Of a stretch of 64,000 nucleotides of DNA, positions 56,973 to 64,000 are shown piece after piece; position 1 is the stretch's first letter; each line of letters starts with the position of its first letter. A model generated the notes under the pieces. It was not told the DNA's origin and searched no databases. It was given only the letters and a program-made list of their open reading frames with translations. The stretch is from Shinisaurus crocodilurus. Its lineage: Eukaryota > Chordata > Lepidosauria > Squamata > Shinisauridae. The position numbers and the translations under genes were made by a program. The stretch is from contig CM037879.1 of NCBI GenBank assembly GCA_021292165.1, forward strand, positions 17,693,525 through 17,757,524, given 5' to 3'.

Positions 56973-58131
56973 AGCTGCTCATTTGTCCATAACTGGCATA
57001 TTTACTTCTGTTACTCCTTGTGGTTAGCAGCTGAGCTACATTTCAGGATTGTGAAAATGGATACTGTTCTGCTCTTGCTGTGGCTTACATATTTCTTCTA
57101 TAATATTGTCTCTTTATGAACATAACATTCATGAAGGGTCTCCCCTTGTTGTCATTGCAGAAGGATACACTGCCCTCCTCAATGACACAGATGGAACATA
57201 AAAATATGTTTGTCACTTTTTCTGCCCCCTTGGTTCAGTTTGCTCTGAGCTCACTCTGAACCACATATATAAATCCAATCCAAGATCTCATCATGTTTTC
57301 ATGTTACCCCATGCACACGTGGCCACTGAGAAAAATGAAGGAGGCACTGGCTGAAAACAAATGAAAATTAGGGTGCAGTACTATGGGTTGAACCCTTGAT
57401 GCTCCCTAAGCCTGTGAACTCGAAGGCTTATGAGCATCCAAGGCAGGGCGGGAGGAGTGGCCGAGGTAATCTTCACCTCCCTGTCCTCCTGCCCTGCATT
57501 TTCACTAGACAGGCTTTACTAAAAATGCTAACAACAGACATTTGATAATGGTGCCATGAGCTGGATCAAGTGAAGGAAAGAGGAATGGAAAGTGAAAGAG
57601 AAGGTGCAATTTGAGAATGCACCTGGGAGGCATTTCTTTAGTGGTTGTGTCATGTGAAGGAGATGGGGACTGGAGCTTGGAAGTGACCCATGGGTGGGAG
57701 GGGAACACCTATGTTTGATTAATCCTTGGCTGACTTGCTTTCAGATGAAATAACTTGGGAGGAAATGCCCTGCTCCTACAGAAGATCGCACTGCTACAGA
57801 GAAAAGTACATCAGTATTCAGAAGGGCAAGTAGGCATTCACAGCACGGCCATTGCATGAAGTAAGTTTTCTTGAAACTTAGTATCAAGAAAAATTGTTTA
57901 AGGTCAAGGTTCAATAGTATATATTTAGAGAGCTGTAAATGCGCAAGACTGCAAGGCATAAGTGGACTCTTTCAGGCATAATAATATTGTAAAAATAAAT
58001 TGGCTTTCATAGGAGCTCAGAGCATGTTGAATGTTGGGCTGATATCTTAAAACTCTATCTGAATTCTCAGCATGTAAGGCAGCAAAGCTACTGAGAGCTG
58101 ATGTAACATAGTGGTGAAGACTGCAATCCTA
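56973..58131. other. PREPL intron, mostly unrecognised
   Basis: 57369-57520 is a partial Harbinger-like copy (GGGTGCAGTACTATGG, GCCTGTGAACTCGAAGGC). I looked for the preceding PREPL exon here and did not find one. Confidence 0.45.
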
Positions 58132-58755
58132 TGTTGGGACATGTAACACAACAACAGCTGTGCCACAAGTGTTTTCATTTGGAAAGGTACAGGGTGGCTA
58201 CAATAACAATCGTGCTGAGACTGCGATTCTCTTCTCATGGGAAAAGTGGGCTGGAAAGAAATATGAGCTGGTCACATGGTTTGTACTTTCTGATGACGTA
58301 TTATGATTGTTAAGTTTCGCTTTCCTGTAACTGTAATGTTTTTTCTTTGAGAGAAGGATTGCTTTCTGTATGCATCTTCATGTCTTCTCTCTGATGCTCT
58401 GAATGCTAGGGTGGACTTTGTCCACTGGACTATGCTATGCAATGTAGACTGTAACTTAGGATATAGAATAAACAGGTAAAGAAAACCCCTGTGGTGAATT
58501 CTATGGCAAATCCTAATTACAGCTAAGCTGGAACAAGCGGCAAGCTGGAGACAGAGGCTGTAACCCGACACGCTTGGTATGAGCTGCGTGCAGGAGAGAC
58601 AGTGAATCTCTGTGTGAAGCTACATGGGCCAGTTTACACACATGAGACAGACGCTGTATTTTCCAACTCACGCTCTGCTGGATCCACGTAGGCAGACGGG
58701 CCTACAGGGTGGATTATGAGCCACAAATGGCTGGTGTTTTTATCACACTTCTTCA
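58132..58755 (+). repeat. Copia 5' LTR
   Basis: 624 bp. By eye it differs from the 3' LTR at roughly 6-8 positions plus small indels. Confidence 0.95.
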
Positions 58756-58770
58756 GGGTTATGCGCCCAG
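58756..58770 (+). other. Primer-binding site
   Basis: GGGTTATGCGCCCAG follows the LTR directly. It is complementary, with one mismatch, to the anticodon-arm region of vertebrate initiator tRNA-Met, the half-tRNA type priming known for copia. Confidence 0.7.
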
Positions 58771-58927
58771 GATCGGATTACAAAAATTGACCTCTTGGAC
58801 TGGTGCCGGAGATCGAACGGAGGAAAGTTCGAGGCAGGGTCGAGGGTCTGAGCCGGCAGCGGCGGCGGGACTTGTTTATCCAGCTGCTGTGCGTCAACGC
58901 TTCAACTACTTGGGGAAGCAGTGATTG

Positions 58928-61900
58928 ATGGCAGAGAAAGCCATTAAAGCAGAGGACGAATCTCCTGGAACTTCTTCAGCTGGTAAGCAAAGGGAAGAAG
59001 AGGGAGGTGAATCTGCGGAGGGCTCTGAAAGTGAGGCCGGGAGTTCTGAAGGGGGAGAGGCAGAAGCTGCTCCTATTGTCAGAATGGCTGCACAAGCCCT
59101 GAACCCACAGATAGTTGAAAAACTGTCTGGAACGAATTATGTGATCTGGAGCTTCCAGATGCAGCATTATTTAACTCATGTGGGGCTCTGGAATGTTGTA
59201 ACACAGGACGCTGTGGCTGTGGGTGCACAAAATTATGATGAATGGAAGGAATGAGACGAGAAAGCGAAGGCAATTCTCTGCTTATCTGTTGAAAGTTCCC
59301 AGGTGCCATTCATTCAATTTTTGGAAACAGCTAAGGCGATCTGGGATACCCTACAAGGGACTTACCAGATGCGCACGGCAGGGAGTAGGATTATACTTGC
59401 GCGTAAGCTGTACAGGCTAAGCTTACAACCAGGTGGTTCTATGCCTGAGCATCTGAGTACTATTCGGGACATGTTTAACAGGCTGAGAGCACAAGGGATG
59501 CAAGTTGAGAACCTGCATCAAGTGTCTATTCTGTTATCCAGTCTGGATTCCTCATATGACACAATTGTGACATTGATTGAGGGGCAACCAGAGCAAAATC
59601 TGACCATGGAATATGTGTCAGGAAAGCTTCTCGCCGAATGGGAGAAAAAACAAAGTAAGCATGCCGGACGTAAATCATCACACAGCGCGGCTGACTCAGG
59701 CGGAAATGCTGGTGGGAACGAAGCCAAGCTGGTGGGGGTGACACAGGCGGCAGCTTTGAAAGTCAGAAAATGCTTCAATTGCGGCTCGACTTCACATCTT
59801 AAAAAAGATTGTAATTTTAAGAGCAAGAAAAAAAAGAAAAAGGAAGTAACCAGTACACCTGAGGATACAATTAAAATGAGCAAAAGTTTGATTGCTCGGG
59901 TGGGTTTTTCCAACCAGGACATGTGGGTACTTGACAGTGGAGCTTCACACCACATGGCAAGTTCCAGAGACTTGTTTCAATCTCTGGATGATGGATATAC
60001 AAATCAATTTGTGGCACTGGCTGATGGAAAAAGAATCCAGGTGACAGCTACAGGAACAATTGACTTTGCTTCTTTGGGTCAACAGAGAGCACTGCTTGTT
60101 CAAGAACTGGATACAAACCTGATAAGTATATCACAATTGGCTAATGATGGATATGAAATAAGTTTTTCTAACAGCAACTGTGTAATTTCACATGAAGGGG
60201 TGATCTGTGCAAAAGGTGATTTGCAGAATTCTCTGTATGTTATAAATCCGTTTGTAACACATGATGAGAAGGCAAAGTATGCGAATTGTAAACCATATGA
60301 CAATTGTTTACATATTTTCCACAAACGTTTTGCGCATGCCAACTACAGAAGCATAGAAAAAATGCCAGGTCTGTGTGAGGGTGTGACAATGAAACCTTGT
60401 TCAAAGTATGTGGAATGTGAAGTATGTAGTATTGCAAAGTCACACAGGTCTAACATTCAGAAACACAGTGATAGAGTGAGCACAAGAATCTTTGAGCTGG
60501 TACACTCTGATGTTGCTGGTCCATTTGACACTAGCTATGGGGGGAACAAATATTTTCTAACCCTAATTGATGATTATTCTCGATTTGGATTCGTATATCT
60601 GCTGCAACATAAATCTCAGGTTCAAGAGAGATTTGAATCATTTGTTAAATGGGCAGGGAACAGATATAAACAATATCCAATAGGAGAATTACTCACTGAT
60701 GGTGGGGGAGAGTACATGAGTACAAAGTTCAAGAGATTTTTGGAAAGAGAGGGTATAGGGCACAAAGTCACAGCCCCATACTCCCCATTTCAAAATGGCG
60801 TTGCTGAAAGACGTAACAGAACACTCCAGGACATGATGAGGGCCCAATTGACTGAGTCAAAGGTGGGAAACCGTTTCTGGGGGGATGCATTGTCAAATGC
60901 TAATTATCTGCTGAACAGGTTACCAAATTCCACAATTGGAAAAACTCCATATGAAATGTTTCATGGGAGGAAACCAAAGGTAGCACACGTGCGCTTTTTT
61001 GGGTGTAAATGTTTTGTTCATGTACAGGCAAGAAACTTTGAATGTTTTCTGCTGGGGTATGATGCACAAACGAAAGGGTACAGGTTGTGGTCACCACATC
61101 ACAACAGGGTAATTCTGAGCAGGGATGTGATTTTTCACGAGCAAACAGATGATCAGAAACAGCTGGTAGAATTGCCAATGCATGCAATGTCTGAAACACA
61201 GCAGGATGCTTCTGAGGCAGAACAGGCCACTGGGCAGATATCTGGGGAACAGGAGGGAGGTGAACAATCTCTAAGGCGTTCAACCCGAGAACGCAAAGCA
61301 CCTGTTAGATATCAGGATGAATTCCAAAGTGGGAAAACTGTTGTACATAAAGCTCTCAAAATAGCTTTAGAACCACAAAGTTTTGACGAAATTCAAAGCT
61401 TGGAACCAAAAGTGAAGAATGATTGGTTTGAGGCCATGCAGGATGAAATCAATGCAATGCATGACAACAACACATGGAGTCTAGTATCTTTACCTGTGGG
61501 GCGCAAGGCCATCACCTGTAAATGGGTGTACAAGGTGAAGACAAATCACCAGGGGCAGGTAGAGAGGTACCGGGCAAGACTCGTTGCCAGGGGGTTTGGA
61601 CAAAAACATGGGGTAGATTTTGATTCCGTGTTTGCACCAACAACAAGGTATGCAACTGTCAGACTATTGTTGAAACTGGCAGCACAAAGAAAAATGATGG
61701 CATTTCATTTTGATGTAAAAACAGCTTTTTTATATGGGGAATTACAAGAGGAACTCTACATGGTGCAACCACAAGGTTTTGTAGAAGATCCCAGTCTTGT
61801 ATGTCGTCTGAACAAGTCCATATATGGGTTGAAACAGGCAGCTCGACGCTGGAACCAAAAGCTGGACACAGTTTTGATTAGTTTGGGGTTTAAACAAAGC

Positions 61901-62905
61901 AAGGCTGATCATTGTCTGTATACAAATTACACAGAACAGGGAAACTGGGTGTATTTGTTGATTTTTGTTGATGACATCTTACTGGTAACACAAACAGTGA
62001 GTCAAAAGGAAAAAATTGCAAAAGAATTGCAAGCACACTTTGAACTGAAAGATCTGGGTTTGGTACAACACTATCTTGGAATGCAATTGTCTCAAGATGA
62101 GGAAGGTTCTTTCATGGTTGAACAAAGTGGGAAAATTCAGAAATTGCTGGAAATTCATGGATTGGAGAATTGTAACCCAGTTACTACTCCAATGACTCTT
62201 GAATATCAGAAACACACAGATAACACTGGATTTGATGATATTGGCAAATATCTGAGTGTTATTGGAAGTCTGCTATACTTGGCAAATGTGAGTAGGCTAG
62301 ACATCAGCAATGCTGTAAACATACTTAACAGGAAAACGCAAAATCCTTTTAACTATGATTGGCTAGCTGTCAAACGTGTGTTAAGGTATTTAAAAGGTAC
62401 CATGAATTGCAAACTGAAATTGTCATCACACACAAATGGAGGTTTTTGTGTGTACACTGATGCTGATTGGGGATCTGCAACAGATAGAAAGTCCACAAGC
62501 GGGACAGTTTTAATGTATGAAAACAGTCTTATTGACTGGTACACACGAAAACAGACTTGTGTGGCAATTTCTAGCGCAGAATCTGAGTTCATCAGTTTAT
62601 CTCAAGCATGTAATGAGATAGAATGGTTCAAACAATTGTTTGCTGATATGCACATACCAGTAGACAAGGCTGTTACAATTTTTGAGGACAACCAAGCTTG
62701 CATCAGCATGGCTCAAAATGAAAAATGTAGGCCAAGAACCAAACACATTGATGTTCGTTACTCTCATGTAAAGGACTGTGTGCAAAAGGGGTGGGTAACA
62801 CTCAAGTACTGTGCATCAGGGGATATGGTGGCAGATCTTTTCACAAAACCATTGCCTGAAGTAAGACACAGGAAACTAATGAAGGCACTAGGCCTCATTG
62901 AGTAA
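58928..62905 (+). pseudogene. Copia gag-pol polyprotein with one in-frame stop
   Basis: One frame of 1326 codons from ATG 58928 to TAA 62903-62905, broken only by TGA at 59252-59254 (codon 109) in the gag domain. Order as in Ty1/copia: gag with a CX2CX4HX4C knuckle (CFNCGSTSHLKKDC, 59771 on), protease (LDSGASHH, 59933), integrase with HHCC zinc site and a D-D35-E triad (Asp near 60509 and 60698, Glu near 60806, in VAERRNR), reverse transcriptase (FVDDILLV, 61964 on) and RNase H (TDADWGSATDRKSTSG, SSAESEF, EDNQACI). Integrase before RT separates it from Ty3 elements and retroviruses. No env frame is seen. The rest of the frame is open, so the copy is recent. Confidence 0.95.
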
Positions 62906-62939
62906 ATGTAAACAACATGTATCACAGGCTGTGGGGGGA

Positions 62940-63583
62940 TGTTGGGACATGTAACACAACAACAGCTGTGCCACAAGTGTTTTCATTTGGAAAGGTACAG
63001 GGTGGCTACAATAACAATCGTGTTGAGTCTGAGACTGCGATTCTCTTCTCATGGGAAAAGTGGGCTGGAAAGAAATATGAGCTGGTCACATGGTTTGTAC
63101 TTTCTGATGACGTATTATGATTGTTAAGTTTCGCTTTCCTGTAACTGTACTGTTTTCTTTGAGAGAAGGATTGCTTTCTGTATGCATCTTCATGTCTTCT
63201 CTCTGATGCTCTGAATGCTAGGGTGGGCTTTGTCCACTGGACTATGCTATGCAATGTAGACTGTACTTAGGAAATTGTATTTACTCTGATATAGAATAAA
63301 CAGGTAAAGAAAATCCCTGTGGTGAATTCTATGGCAAATCCTAATTACAGCTAAGCTGGAGCAAGCGGCAAGCTGGAGACAGAGGCTGTAACCCGACACG
63401 CTTGGTATGAGCTGCGTGCAGGAGAGACAGTGAATCTCTGTGTGAAGCTACATGGGCCAGTTTACACACATGAGACAGACGCTGTATTTTCCAACTCACG
63501 CTCTGCTGGATCCACGTAGGCAAACGGGCCTACAGGGTGGATTATGAGCCACAAATGGCTGGTGTTTTTATCACACTTCTTCA
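62940..63583 (+). repeat. Copia 3' LTR
   Basis: 644 bp. It carries a 6-bp and a 16-bp block absent from the 5' LTR. AATAAA in TATAGAATAAACAGG may be the element's poly(A) signal. Confidence 0.95.
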
Positions 63584-63639
63584 TCCTATACCTACTTATC
63601 TGGGAGTAATCACCATTGAATGGGACTTCTGAGAGACAT

Positions 63640-63865
63640 GTACTGTGAGAGATTGAGCTACGAATCAGGAAGCCCACAGTTTGAATCTCACCACCCCAAT
63701 AAATTCACAAATTTGGCTTTGACAAATCTCTTCCTGTCAGTCTTTGCATATTCAAAATGGGGATAATAATATTTACCTTAAAGGGTTATGATAGGGATTA
63801 CAAGAAGAAAATGCATGTGAAACACTCAAAAGTGCTATACAAATGCAAAGTACGGTACTATTATT
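63640..63865 (+). repeat. MIR/CORE-type SINE, old
   Basis: AAAATGGGGATAATAATATT, TTAAAGGGTTATGATAGGG and AATGCATGTGAAACACTC follow the MIR consensus order, ending TACTATTATTATC. Confidence 0.75.
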
Positions 63866-64000
63866 ATCAAAACAAATTTCATCAGATCACTCCTATAAAA
63901 TTCTTCAAACTATTTTCAGGAGTAATCCAACGATAACAATCAGGCAAGCTAACAGGCTTTTATAATGTCACTACATATTTCATTAACTTCTAAATGTATT

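Larger units (their letters stand above)
58132..63583 (+). mobile_element. Ty1/copia LTR retrotransposon, nearly intact
   Basis: LTRs 58132-58755 and 62940-63583 start TGTTGGGACATG and end CTTCTTCA. The 5-bp target duplication TCCTA is exact on both sides. The primer-binding site (58756 on) matches an internal part of initiator tRNA-Met. A purine tract (GTGGGGGGA) precedes the 3' LTR. One gag-pol frame with a single stop. It lies antisense to PREPL. Confidence 0.96.

Noticed and set aside
58709..58924. 71-residue open frame before copia gag
   Set aside because: It crosses the LTR/primer-site junction and ends at a stop just before the gag ATG.
55129..64000. Further PREPL 5' exon in the window
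   Set aside because: I scanned the - strand for the segment expected before the 55.1-kb exon and found no match with splice sites.

Overview
This is vertebrate nuclear DNA, almost certainly from a squamate reptile and probably a lizard. The evidence is two split vertebrate genes with canonical GT-AG introns, sitting in introns full of L2 and CR1 LINE pieces, 5S- and tRNA-derived SINEs, hAT-type foldback elements, a Tc1-like element, a DIRS element and a Ty1/copia element. The genes give vertebrate identity directly; the squamate assignment is inferred from the repeat mixture.

Gene layout. SLC3A1 (rBAT, the heavy subunit of the b0,+ cystine/dibasic amino-acid exchanger) lies on the + strand. 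Only its last five coding exons are present (4693-4817, 5851-6046, 9231-9377, 12724-12840, 14758-15198). They join in phase to 341 residues plus stop. PREPL (prolyl-endopeptidase-like serine hydrolase) lies convergently on the - strand with its last twelve coding exons, from 55059-55128 down to 16395-16451. The stops are 1.2 kb apart and candidate poly(A) signals of the two genes lie within about 20 bp of each other. This matches the human SLC3A1/PREPL tail-to-tail arrangement. PREPL's first exons lie beyond position 64000. One PREPL exon (38636-38840) carries a one-base frameshift in an A5/T5 run; the other exons add up in phase to 605 residues once that base is discounted.

Accessory content. 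The SLC3A1 intron at 6047-9230 holds a hAT-ended segment (6934-8360) that carries the CpG-rich 5' end and intact first coding exon of EIF2B5, followed by a perfect 76-bp inverted repeat. The PREPL intron at 19675-30569 holds a nested stack: a hAT foldback element with a perfect 8-bp target duplication (22774-29541), interrupted by a 5S-derived SINE that is itself split by another hAT element, and by a DIRS-type tyrosine-recombinase retrotransposon (23498-29443) with inverted termini and an internal complementary region. Upstream of the first PREPL exon in the window sits a young, almost intact Ty1/copia element (58132-63583) with 5-bp target duplications, near-identical LTRs and one in-frame stop in gag. 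A decayed Tc1 element lies at 52552-54077.

Nothing here looks like a prokaryotic system, a CRISPR array or a functional RNA gene. The most unusual features are the first-exon capture, the nested stack and the copia copy. All coordinates, splice sites and repeat ends were read by eye; family names for repeats are recognitions from memory, not database results.
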